Shown here in pieces: positions 33,042-40,673 of a DNA stretch of 64,000 bases. Every line of letters begins with the position of its first letter. Position 1 is the first letter of the stretch. The translations under genes were made by a program, and so were the position numbers. The stretch is from NCBI GenBank assembly GCA_023413135.1, contig JAEZQK010000001.1, positions 1-64,000 of the forward strand, written 5' to 3'. The notes beneath the pieces are model-generated. The model ran no database searches, was not told where the DNA came from, and worked only from the letters and a program-made list of their open reading frames with translations. The stretch comes from Bacillota bacterium. Its GTDB lineage: Bacteria > Bacillota > Clostridia > Christensenellales > Aristaeellaceae.

Positions 33042-34160
33042 CTATCCGATTACGGAAACCATATTCCATCCCTTGTCCCAGCGGGTGAGTATGGCGGGTG
33101 CCCCGGCCGCGATACGGCCCAGCAGCTTTTCGCCAATGGAATCGGCGGGGGACTGAGTGGCCATATAGACCGCGTCTTCCGGCTTTAAGCCGAAGCGGAT
33201 CAAGTTTTGGAGCCCACGGGCCATGGTGAGGGTGGAACCGGCCAAGGTGCCGGATGAAAGCCTTGCGGCCCCGTCTTTGACATATACCGTCAGGCCGCCC
33301 AATTGATACGTGCCCTCCGGCATGCCTGCGGCCTCCATGGCGTCGGTGACAAGCACCGTCTTTTCCCTTCCCTTGGCCCGGACGGTCAGGCGGAGGATGT
33401 CCGGGTGCAGGTGGATGCCGTCGCCGATCACTTCCGCGTACAGCCTGTCGTCGGTGAGCGTTGCGCCGGGAACGCCGGGCTCCCTATGGTGCAGCGGCGT
33501 CTGGGCGTTGAACAGGTGGGTGACATGAGTGGCGCCCCAGTCCGCCGCCAGATGCGTCTGCTCGCAGGTGGCGTCGGAATGGCCGATAGATACCACCACA
33601 TTCTGCGCCGCAATTTGACGTATCCAGCCCTCGGCTCCGCCAAGTTCCGGAGCCAGTGTAATGATGCGGACGGCGGAAGCATATTCCCCCGTCATTTGGA
33701 GCCAGGCCTTCATGGAAGGGGGCAGGAAATGGGCGGCCACCTGGGCGCCGCACCGGTGGTCGCTCAAAAACGGCGCTTCCATATGCGCGCCCAGCACAAT
33801 GGAGCCCTTGGGCTCGGGATGCTTCATCACCGCGTCGATGCCTTGCAGAGCGGCCTTTGTGTCTTCTATGGAGGCGCTCATGGTGGTGGGCAAAAAGGCG
33901 GCCACGCCGACCTTTTTCAGCTCCCGGCTCATGTGGCGCACGGCTTCTTCCCCGGCCATTACGTCCATGCCCATAAAGGCGTGGATGTGCACATCCACAA
34001 AACCCGGAAGAAGAAAATCGCCGTTTAGGTCCAGCGTATCCTCTCCCGGCTGGGCATCAAGAGTTGGGCTGACTTCCGTGAGTGCGCCCTTTAGCGTTCT
34101 TAAGGACATGTTCTCATAAAACCGTCCGTTCAGGTAGGCGGTTGCATTCCTAATCAACAT
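33042..34160 (-). CDS. nagA: N-acetylglucosamine-6-phosphate deacetylase
   Basis: A 372-residue amidohydrolase that removes acetate from GlcNAc-6-phosphate, recycling amino sugar from cell wall. Metal/active-site motifs: GFVDVHIHAFMGMDVMAGEE (54-73), GAHMEAPFL (~127, metal-binding Glu), VSIGHSDATCEQTHLAADWG (~190, His), VTHLFNAQTPLHHREPGVPG (~211, His) and LVTDAMEAAG (~268, catalytic Asp). nagB is not adjacent. The start overlaps the end of the permease gene by 7 nt, so it is translated as the last gene of the ABC operon. Confidence 0.95.
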   Translation of the reverse strand: MLIRNATAYLNGRFYENMSLRTLKGALTEVSPTLDAQPGEDTLDLNGDFLLPGFVDVHIHAFMGMDVMAGEEAVRHMSRELKKVGVAAFLPTTMSASIEDTKAALQGIDAVMKHPEPKGSIVLGAHMEAPFLSDHRCGAQVAAHFLPPSMKAWLQMTGEYASAVRIITLAPELGGAEGWIRQIAAQNVVVSIGHSDATCEQTHLAADWGATHVTHLFNAQTPLHHREPGVPGATLTDDRLYAEVIGDGIHLHPDILRLTVRAKGREKTVLVTDAMEAAGMPEGTYQLGGLTVYVKDGAARLSSGTLAGSTLTMARGLQNLIRFGLKPEDAVYMATQSPADSIGEKLLGRIAAGAPAILTRWDKGWNMVSVIG

Positions 34161-34897
34161 GGCGAAACACTCCTTGCTTTTTTAAAAATGAGCAGACATA
34201 TTGCGATTACGATGGAAGTCAAAAGCAAAAGCGCGGCGCTGACGGGGGTGGCAAAACCGAAGGTGGTTCCCGGCTCCTGCCCCGATACTATAGAGAGCCC
34301 CAGAGCGGGAAGTAAAACCAGGATAAAGCCTGCCGGCACCCCTTTGAGCGTGCGTGGAAAAGTCAATGTGAGGAAGGCCCGAAACCGGGAGGCGCCGAGG
34401 CTCCTGGCAGCTTTTACGAGGGCGGGATCCAAAGCCTTTGCAAAGGAGCAGGTGCATAGGACCATCAACGGAAAAAGGACCATAGCTATTGCCACGTAGG
34501 GCGCGATATATCCGTTTATGAAGGACAACAGGGATGATACAAACCCCTGGGGCAGCAAAGTGGCCATTCTTTGACCATACAAAAGCGCCGCTCCGCCAAG
34601 GAAGAAGACCGGCATCAGCCACGATACAAATGCCGTGCGCCGCCGCCACAAAGCCAAGAGGCATCCGGCGGGGTAGCCCAGCGCCAGGCACAGGAGGGTG
34701 GCATAAATAGCCGTTTCCAGCCCCGGCATAAGGCTGCTTAAGCTATCGGCACGAAGGAGCAGTGAAAAATCGGGCAGGGAAGCGGCCGGTACCGCCTCTT
34801 CCCATAAAAGCCACAGGCCGGGCAGGAAGACTGCAAGAAGGAGCAGGAAGGTTGCCATCCATACCACCGGGGGGAAGGCACGTTTTATGGGGCTCAC
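34154..34897 (-). CDS. ABC transporter permease (PotB/thiamine-sulfate type)
   Basis: A 247-residue six-helix permease starting at GTG, 6 nt after GGAGGT; the GTGA overlaps the stop of the ATPase gene. The EAA-like coupling loop is KAARSLGASRFRAFLTLTFPRTLKGV (~177-202). It resembles the PotB/CysT-type permeases of polyamine, iron or molybdate importers. It is the only permease of the operon, and no periplasmic-type binding protein gene is present, so if functional it must act as a homodimer or with distant parts. The substrate is unknown; the nagA neighbour hints at amino sugars but this is weak. Confidence 0.85.
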   Translation of the reverse strand: MSPIKRAFPPVVWMATFLLLLAVFLPGLWLLWEEAVPAASLPDFSLLLRADSLSSLMPGLETAIYATLLCLALGYPAGCLLALWRRRTAFVSWLMPVFFLGGAALLYGQRMATLLPQGFVSSLLSFINGYIAPYVAIAMVLFPLMVLCTCSFAKALDPALVKAARSLGASRFRAFLTLTFPRTLKGVPAGFILVLLPALGLSIVSGQEPGTTFGFATPVSAALLLLTSIVIAICLLIFKKARSVSPC

Positions 34898-36021
34898 AGG
34901 GGCACCTCCTTCCCGGAGCTTAAAAATGGGCCGGGCGCGGGAAGGGATTCCTCCCCGGATAAAAGGGCCGCCTTGGCAGTGTCCCACCAGACGAATACGC
35001 GGGTGCCTGGGGAAAAATGCTCCGCCTGCGGATCATCGCACAAAATCTCTTGCCCGGTAGGCAGTGCGACTACCATGAGCCTTTGGCCCGACTCCTTACG
35101 AATGCCCGTGAACAGGCCGCTTAAAAGGCTGTCAGGCCTGGGCGTGTCAAACAGGCGCACATGCTCGGGGCGTAAACATAAAAGGATGTCCTCGCCGATG
35201 GCAGGCGGCGGTCCCAAGGCTTGGGCGGGCAGCGTAAGCCCATCCGTATCGATGGCCACAAGCCCGCCCGGACGGCGGGCGGCAACCACGCCGGGGAGCA
35301 GATTGGTGGGACCCATTAAGCGGGCAGCAGCCACGCTTTCGGGGTGATGGTAGATATCCTCCGGCGTCCCTAATTGTTCAATGCGTCCGGAAAGCATCAG
35401 CGCCATGCGGTGGGAAACGGCCATGGCCTCCTCCCGGTCACTGGTAAGGTACAGAACGGAGAAGCGCCATTGCTGCTGCAGTGCTTTCAAAAACGCCAGC
35501 ACCCGCCTGCGCTCCCCTTCTGTAAGCCCGGTAAAGGGATCGTCCAGCAGCAGAACCTGAGGCCGCAATATAAGCGCGCGGGCCAGCACCGCCATCTTGT
35601 ACTGGTAAGGGGAAAGATGACGGGGCTGCATACCTACCGCATCCTCCATGTTGGCAAGGGCAAGCATGTGCATAGCCCGGCCGCGCCGTTCCCGCCGTTT
35701 CAGGCCCTGCAGTTTCAGGCCATAGGCCACGTTCAAAAGGACGGTGCGGTGGGGAAATAAGGGTGTGTCGCTGAATATGGCGCGCAGGCCCCGCCGGGAA
35801 GGCGTGAGGTCGGTCACGTCACGCCCGTCCAGCAGTACCCGTCCGAAGGATGGACGGCAAAACCCCGCTACGACCTGCGAAAGGGTGGTTTTGCCACAGC
35901 CGGAAGGGCCCACCAGCGACAAAAATTCTCCGGAAAGCAGGGAAAAATCCACGCCCCGGAGCACATGCGCCTGGCCAAACTGTTTTTGTATGTTGTTCAG
36001 TTTCAGGGGGACCGGTGTCAT
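34894..36021 (-). CDS. ABC ATPase of PotA/FbpC type with degenerate catalytic motifs
   Basis: A 375-residue protein: ABC domain (1-235), then a C-terminal TOBE-type regulatory domain (CLRPEHVRLFDTPRPDSLLS on). Walker A is normal (GPSGCGKTT, 38-46). Every other catalytic element is altered: the Q-loop glutamine is Ser84 (IFSDT), the signature LSGGQ is LSPYQ (136-140), the Walker B catalytic glutamate is Asp161 (LLLDDP), the D-loop aspartate is Thr167, and the switch histidine is Ser194 (LTSDRE). ATP binding seems possible but hydrolysis by the usual mechanism does not. The frame is intact and codon use is like its neighbours, so this looks like selected divergence rather than decay. Confidence 0.88.
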   Translation of the reverse strand: MTPVPLKLNNIQKQFGQAHVLRGVDFSLLSGEFLSLVGPSGCGKTTLSQVVAGFCRPSFGRVLLDGRDVTDLTPSRRGLRAIFSDTPLFPHRTVLLNVAYGLKLQGLKRRERRGRAMHMLALANMEDAVGMQPRHLSPYQYKMAVLARALILRPQVLLLDDPFTGLTEGERRRVLAFLKALQQQWRFSVLYLTSDREEAMAVSHRMALMLSGRIEQLGTPEDIYHHPESVAAARLMGPTNLLPGVVAARRPGGLVAIDTDGLTLPAQALGPPPAIGEDILLCLRPEHVRLFDTPRPDSLLSGLFTGIRKESGQRLMVVALPTGQEILCDDPQAEHFSPGTRVFVWWDTAKAALLSGEESLPAPGPFLSSGKEVPL

Positions 36022-36091
36022 GGCAGCTTCACCTTCCTTCCGCCGGGTGAAGTGGGTTGTTTTTGTATTGTAAGCCGGGGCGCAAAGCCTG

Positions 36092-36790
36092 TCAACCGCC
36101 TAACAGGATTTTACAGGCATCCTCCAATGTTTCCGCCTGAAAACCGGCGGGGGATTTTGCCTGTTTGTTGCCCTGCCCGCACAGGTGAATGGAGGCGATG
36201 CCCGCCCGGCGGGCGGCCTCGATGTCGGCGGTGAGGCTGTCCCCCAGCAGGATGACGCTGCTTTTATCGGTGACGTTCATCTTCTCCATGGCGACATGAA
36301 TCATTTTGGGATCGGGTTTCGAACTGCCAATTTCCCCGCTGATGACGGCTTCGGCGATATAGGGGGCGATCTCGGATTTTTGCAGCCTTGATCTTTGCAC
36401 CGAAGCGATGCCATTGGTAACCAGCACGATGGGCATAATTTTATGCACCGTCTTCACAAAATCCAAAGCGCCGGGCAGCAAAAAAGCGTATTGACCCAAG
36501 CAGTCGGTAAAGCAGGTGCCCACCTCTTCGGCCGTATGCGAGGCTTGGGGGAAATGGGACAAAAGCCGCCCGAACCTTATAATCCGCAGTTCCTCCTGGG
36601 TGATTTCCCTTCTCTCGTAGGCCTTCCAAAGCGATTCGTTGATGCGGGAATACAATGCTGCGGTTTCTTCGGAAAAAGGCAGGCCGCAAAATGACAGAGC
36701 GTCGTGAAGCGTAGCCTTTTCCGCGGCATAAAAGTCAAAGAGCGTATTATCGGCATCAGATAAAAGCAGGGAATAGTTGCGTTTAGGCAT
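36092..36790 (-). CDS. HAD hydrolase, YjjG-type pyrimidine 5'-nucleotidase
   Basis: A 232-residue cytoplasmic phosphatase. HAD motif I is LLSDADNTLFDF (~8-19, nucleophile and acid aspartates), motif II VLVTNGIASVQRSRLQ (~117-132), motif III the Lys in GSSKPDPKMIHVAMEKM (~155), motif IV VILLGDSLTADIEAARRAGI (~180). The cap is helical, as in the noncanonical pyrimidine nucleotidase group. Only 70 nt separate it from the ABC operon, so cotranscription is possible. Substrate by homology only. Confidence 0.9.
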   Translation of the reverse strand: MPKRNYSLLLSDADNTLFDFYAAEKATLHDALSFCGLPFSEETAALYSRINESLWKAYERREITQEELRIIRFGRLLSHFPQASHTAEEVGTCFTDCLGQYAFLLPGALDFVKTVHKIMPIVLVTNGIASVQRSRLQKSEIAPYIAEAVISGEIGSSKPDPKMIHVAMEKMNVTDKSSVILLGDSLTADIEAARRAGIASIHLCGQGNKQAKSPAGFQAETLEDACKILLGG

Positions 36791-37120
36791 GGCGGAATCC
36801 TTTCCTGTTGGAATGCTATAAGCTTACTTCACCCGGGCCGGTTTTGCAATCCCTGCAAGCGGATTTGTGCCGGTATGCGGCCATATCCACGGGGGCAGGC
36901 CATAAAATCAAACCGCATGTTCTATGGATTTTTTCGTAACTTTTGCGCAAAAGAGGAAGGAAAATGGCAACTTGCAGGGAAAATGTAATGTGATGAACTG
37001 AGAACCGTATTTGTTTAAATTTTCCTGCCCGACCGGCCTTAAGCCGTTTCATGCAATTCGCCTTCTTCATTTGCACATGATTCCATGCCGACCAGTCTCA
37101 TGCGATGAGGGGATGGGCCG
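36791..37120. other. 330-bp intergenic region without a gene
   Basis: It separates divergent genes (HAD nucleotidase and EAL protein) and is AT-richer than its surroundings. No clear -35/-10 pair, hairpin with T-run, or known riboswitch was found. A small antisense open frame here has no ribosome site or recognisable product. Confidence 0.4.
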
Positions 37121-39178
37121 ATGATCAGCCACAGCAAACGCGTCAAACATCAAAATGAAAATCTGACTCGCGGCGCCAAACGTCCAAATGTTGGCGCCTT
37201 TTCAAAATCCATCCGGATTACCCTCGTCTATTTTGCGGTTGGCTGCCTGTGGATCATTTTTTCCGATCTGATTGTTGAATGCATTTTCAGGGAACTATCC
37301 AGCATCACCCAGATCAGCATCGCCAAGGGCGTGTTCTACGTGATTGTTACCGCCGTGCTGATCTTCAGCCTTGTTTACCCTTCGCTTAAAAACGCCATCG
37401 CCGCTAAGCAGAGCGCGCAGGCCGCCAACGCTCTATTGGAGGCGGCAAACGCGGAACTTACGAAGGAAAAAGAGAAGCTGGTGGAATCGGAAAGCAGGAT
37501 CAGGGCAAGCGAGGCACTTTTCCGTTCCATTTTTGATCAGGCCCCCGTGGGCGTATATATCGGCCACAGCAGCAGATATGTGGCAAAGATATTTGGCGAC
37601 AGTCCGGCCATCAATCCCATGTATGCCGCCATTACGGGCAGAACCATCAATGAATTGTCCTTGCGCAAATGGACGGATATCACCCATCCGGACGATCTTG
37701 AGGCGGACCTTTCCAACTATGCGAAGCTGAAGTCCGGCGTCATCAACAGCTACGATATGGAGAAACGGTATATCAAGCCGGATGGCTCGGTGGTCTGGGT
37801 GCATATGATCATGTCCCGCCTGTACCTGGAGAATTTGTCCGACTTCACCCATTTGTGCATCCTTAAGGATGTCACAGAGCGCAAGCAGCAGGAGATCAAG
37901 CTGAAATATTTGAGCGAGCATGATCCGCTGACAGGGGTCTATAACCGGAATCATTTTGAGGAAATGCTCAGCCGGGACCTTGCCCTGCATGCTGGCGACA
38001 AAAAAGCGCTGCTGCTGGTGACGCTGAACGAGTTTGGCGCGGTGAATGTGACCCACGGATACGTGTATGGCGAGAGCCTGGTGAAAGGGATCGCCGGGAA
38101 GCTGGCCGCTTTGCTGGCGCCGAACCGGCATTTGTTCCAAATCGCCAACGATAGGTTCGTCTTTTATATACGGCAGTATGAAAGCAAATTAGACCTTCAA
38201 AAGCTGTGCCGGACCGTGATCGAGGTTCTGGATGAGAGCCTGACCGAGATACGGGTGTACGGCACTGTCGGCGTTCTGGAACTGGATAGCATGCAAGCAA
38301 GCGTGGACGGCATTTTAAAGCTTGCCTCCATTGCCGCCGAATACGCGGCTGAAAACTATGCGGAAAGGTTCAGCTTCTTTGACCGGAACATGGAGGATGC
38401 CGTTAACCGGAAGGAACTTATCAAATCCGAGCTGGCCAAATGTGTGAGAAACGAAAGCGACACATCGCTTTACCTCCAGTACCAGCCGATATTCCATGCC
38501 CAAACGGGCACCATTTATGGTTTTGAGGCATTGGCAAGGTTTGCAAGCGATGGGACGGGGCAGGTGCCCCCCAATGAGTTTATTCCCATTGCCGAGGAAG
38601 CGCAATTGATCGTTCCGCTGGGAAAAAAGATCATACAGCTGGCTTGCGGCTTTTTGAAGCATTTGGAGGCAAGCGGCATCCACGACAAGATGGTCTCCAT
38701 CAACATTTCCGCCATTCAATTGCTCAGGGATGATTTTCTGCCCGACCTGCTTCATGCGGTGGCCAAGGCCAAAGTCAACGCGCGCAATATCACACTGGAA
38801 ATCACAGAATCAATATTTTCCGACAGCTATCAAAAGATCAACGAAAAGCTTGGCGCCATTAGAGAAAAGGGGATCGCCATCTCCATCGACGACTTTGGAA
38901 CGGGATATTCGTCCCTGGCCCGTGAAAACGAATTGAACGTAAGCTGCCTGAAACTGGACAAACAGTTTATCGACGGGCTTTTGATGCAGGATCCGGATGA
39001 GGTGATCGTGGGCGACATCATCTCCATGGCACACAGGCTTGGCCACAGCGTGGTGGCCGAGGGCGTGGAGCATGAAAAACAAATGCAGTATCTGAAAAAT
39101 CACCATTGCGACTACATCCAGGGATATTTGCTCAGCCGGCCGCTGCCCGAGGAGAAAGCGCTCCAATTGCTGGAGTGA
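37121..39178 (+). CDS. Membrane c-di-GMP phosphodiesterase (PAS, degenerate GGDEF, EAL)
   Basis: A 685-residue protein. Two N-terminal helices (ITLVYFAVGCLWIIFSDLIV ~34-53; AKGVFYVIVTAVLIFSLVYP ~69-88) are followed by a coiled linker, a PAS domain (~130-255), a GGDEF domain (~265-420) and an EAL domain (~430-685). The GGDEF signature is ANDRF (~342), so no cyclase activity is expected, though GTP binding could regulate. The EAL domain keeps EAL (468), the ES of EITESIF, DDFGTGYSSL and the closing EGVEHEKQMQYLKNHHCDYI with QGYLLSRPLP, so hydrolysis of c-di-GMP is likely. It stands alone and would lower c-di-GMP in response to a PAS signal. Confidence 0.93.
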   Translation: MISHSKRVKHQNENLTRGAKRPNVGAFSKSIRITLVYFAVGCLWIIFSDLIVECIFRELSSITQISIAKGVFYVIVTAVLIFSLVYPSLKNAIAAKQSAQAANALLEAANAELTKEKEKLVESESRIRASEALFRSIFDQAPVGVYIGHSSRYVAKIFGDSPAINPMYAAITGRTINELSLRKWTDITHPDDLEADLSNYAKLKSGVINSYDMEKRYIKPDGSVVWVHMIMSRLYLENLSDFTHLCILKDVTERKQQEIKLKYLSEHDPLTGVYNRNHFEEMLSRDLALHAGDKKALLLVTLNEFGAVNVTHGYVYGESLVKGIAGKLAALLAPNRHLFQIANDRFVFYIRQYESKLDLQKLCRTVIEVLDESLTEIRVYGTVGVLELDSMQASVDGILKLASIAAEYAAENYAERFSFFDRNMEDAVNRKELIKSELAKCVRNESDTSLYLQYQPIFHAQTGTIYGFEALARFASDGTGQVPPNEFIPIAEEAQLIVPLGKKIIQLACGFLKHLEASGIHDKMVSINISAIQLLRDDFLPDLLHAVAKAKVNARNITLEITESIFSDSYQKINEKLGAIREKGIAISIDDFGTGYSSLARENELNVSCLKLDKQFIDGLLMQDPDEVIVGDIISMAHRLGHSVVAEGVEHEKQMQYLKNHHCDYIQGYLLSRPLPEEKALQLLE

Positions 39179-39206
39179 AATTTTGATCTTTCCTCAAAAA
39201 CGGCGC

Positions 39207-39235
39207 TTGCAACAAATGCTGCTTTGCGCTATAAT
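39207..39235 (+). promoter_or_regulatory. Promoter of the pheST leader
   Basis: TTGCAA (39207-39212), a 17-bp spacer and TATAAT (39230-39235), directly upstream of the T-box leader. Confidence 0.85.
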
Positions 39236-39242
39236 ACTTTTC

Positions 39243-39581
39243 AACAAAGGCGATGACGGAGAACAACGCCTGCATGAAGGGTCATGCCAAAGAGAGGACG
39301 GTCACCGGCTGAAAGCCGTCCGCACAGCCCGCAGGAAATTCACTCCCGAGCTTCCTTGCTTAAACCGTTCAAGGTCCGGCCAGTTTTCAAATGGCTTGGC
39401 CGTACCCGGCGCCGCTAAAGCGGTGACGGGCGTAGAGGCAGTAGGCAGGGACGGGTACGCCCCCGTTATGAAGCGGCGAGCGCATAAGGTTTAACCCTGT
39501 GCGGAATTTGGGTGGTAACACGTGGCAGTATGCCTTCGTCCCATGGCTAATCCTATGGCCTATGGGATGAGGCTTTTTTTA
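39243..39581 (+). ncRNA. T-box leader controlling pheST
   Basis: A structured leader of about 340 nt. The AAAGAGAGGACGG...GGCTGAAAGCCGTCC block is the usual early stem. GGAAATTCACTCCCGAGC holds the probable specifier TTC (39339-39341), which pairs with the Phe anticodon. The T-box bulge TTGGGTGGTAACACG (39508-39522) reads the uncharged tRNA end. The terminator hairpin GCCTTCGTCCCAT / ATGGGATGAGGC then seven T ends at 39580. Uncharged tRNA-Phe should open the terminator and turn on pheST. Confidence 0.93.
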
Positions 39582-39617
39582 TTGCCTGCCAAGAGGAAGC
39601 GGAAAGGGGAAACCAAA

Positions 39618-40646
39618 ATGGATATCCGGGAACAAATCGGTTCTTTACGGGAGCGCCTCTTACAAGAGCTTCAGGGAATCGCCTCCACCCAGGCGCTGGA
39701 GGGCCTGAGGGTGAACATGCTGGGCAAAAAGGGGGACTTAACCGCGCTGCTTCGCATGATGGGCCAATTGGCCCCGGAAGAGCGGCCCCAGGCCGGGCAG
39801 TTGATCAACAAGGCCCGGGAGGAGTTTGAGGAGTTTCTTTTGGAAAAGCAAACGCTTCTTGGCAAAAAGGAGCGGGAGGAAGCCTTGAAGCGGGAAGCCA
39901 TCGACGTGACGGAGCCAAGGGAGCTTAAGGATGCAGGCACGCCCCATCCCGTGACGCTGGTCCTTCGGGAAATGGTGGAATGCTTTGCCGGCATGGGCTT
40001 TGAAGTGGTGGAGGGCCCGGAGGTGGAGCTGGACCACTACAACTTCGAGCTGCTTAATATGCCGAAAAACCACCCTGCCCGGGATGCCCAGGACACCTTT
40101 TATATCGATGAAAACACGGTGCTGCGCACCCACACTTCCCCTGCCCAAGCGCGCACCATGCTTTCCCGCAAGCCGCCCATCCGCGTTATCTGCCCCGGCC
40201 GGGTGTATAGGGCCGATGAGGTGGACGCCACCCATTCCCCGGTATTCCATCAACTGGAGGGCCTGGTGGTGGATAAGGATGTGACCATGGCCGATTTGAA
40301 GGGCACGCTGGAGGCGTTTGCCAAGCGGCTGTACGGGCCGGATATGCAGATCCGCTTCCGCCCCTCCTTCTTCCCTTTCACCGAGCCCAGCGCGGAAGTG
40401 GACCTGACTTGCGTGGCCTGCCATGGCGCGGGCTGCCGCATCTGCAAGGGCACCGGCTGGATTGAGGTCTTGGGCAGCGGCATGGTGAACCCCAAGGTGC
40501 TGGATATGTGCGGCATCGACAGCAGTGTTTACTCCGGCTTTGCCTTTGGCATCGGCCTGGACCGCATCGCTACGCTGCGCTACGGCATTCGGGATATGCG
40601 GCTTATGTTCGAGGGAGACATGCGTTTCCTGTCGCAGTTCCGTTGA
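39618..40646 (+). CDS. pheS: Phenylalanyl-tRNA synthetase alpha subunit
   Basis: A 342-residue catalytic subunit of the (alpha-beta)2 enzyme charging tRNA-Phe. N-terminal coiled-coil for tRNA (1-85, LRERLLQELQGIASTQALEG), then the class II core: motif 1 HPVTLVLREMVECFAGMGFE (~112-131), motif 2 FHQLEGLVVDK (~210), FRPSFFPFTEPSAEVDLTC (~247-265), motif 3 GFAFGIGLDRIATLRYGI (~308-325). A C-x2-C...C-x2-C cluster (CVACHGAGCRIC) may bind zinc. The ATG has GGAAAGGGGA. Regulated by the T-box just upstream. Confidence 0.98.
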   Translation: MDIREQIGSLRERLLQELQGIASTQALEGLRVNMLGKKGDLTALLRMMGQLAPEERPQAGQLINKAREEFEEFLLEKQTLLGKKEREEALKREAIDVTEPRELKDAGTPHPVTLVLREMVECFAGMGFEVVEGPEVELDHYNFELLNMPKNHPARDAQDTFYIDENTVLRTHTSPAQARTMLSRKPPIRVICPGRVYRADEVDATHSPVFHQLEGLVVDKDVTMADLKGTLEAFAKRLYGPDMQIRFRPSFFPFTEPSAEVDLTCVACHGAGCRICKGTGWIEVLGSGMVNPKVLDMCGIDSSVYSGFAFGIGLDRIATLRYGIRDMRLMFEGDMRFLSQFR

Positions 40647-40673
40647 GACCGCTTAAGTCAGGAGGATAAAGAT

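Noticed and set aside
34154..36021. Complete spermidine/putrescine (PotABCD) importer
   Set aside because: Only one permease and an ATPase with altered motifs are present; no binding protein or second permease gene is near.
37921..38390. Active diguanylate cyclase
   Set aside because: The GGDEF signature is ANDRF, without the catalytic Gly-Gly and Glu-Phe residues; only the EAL domain looks active.
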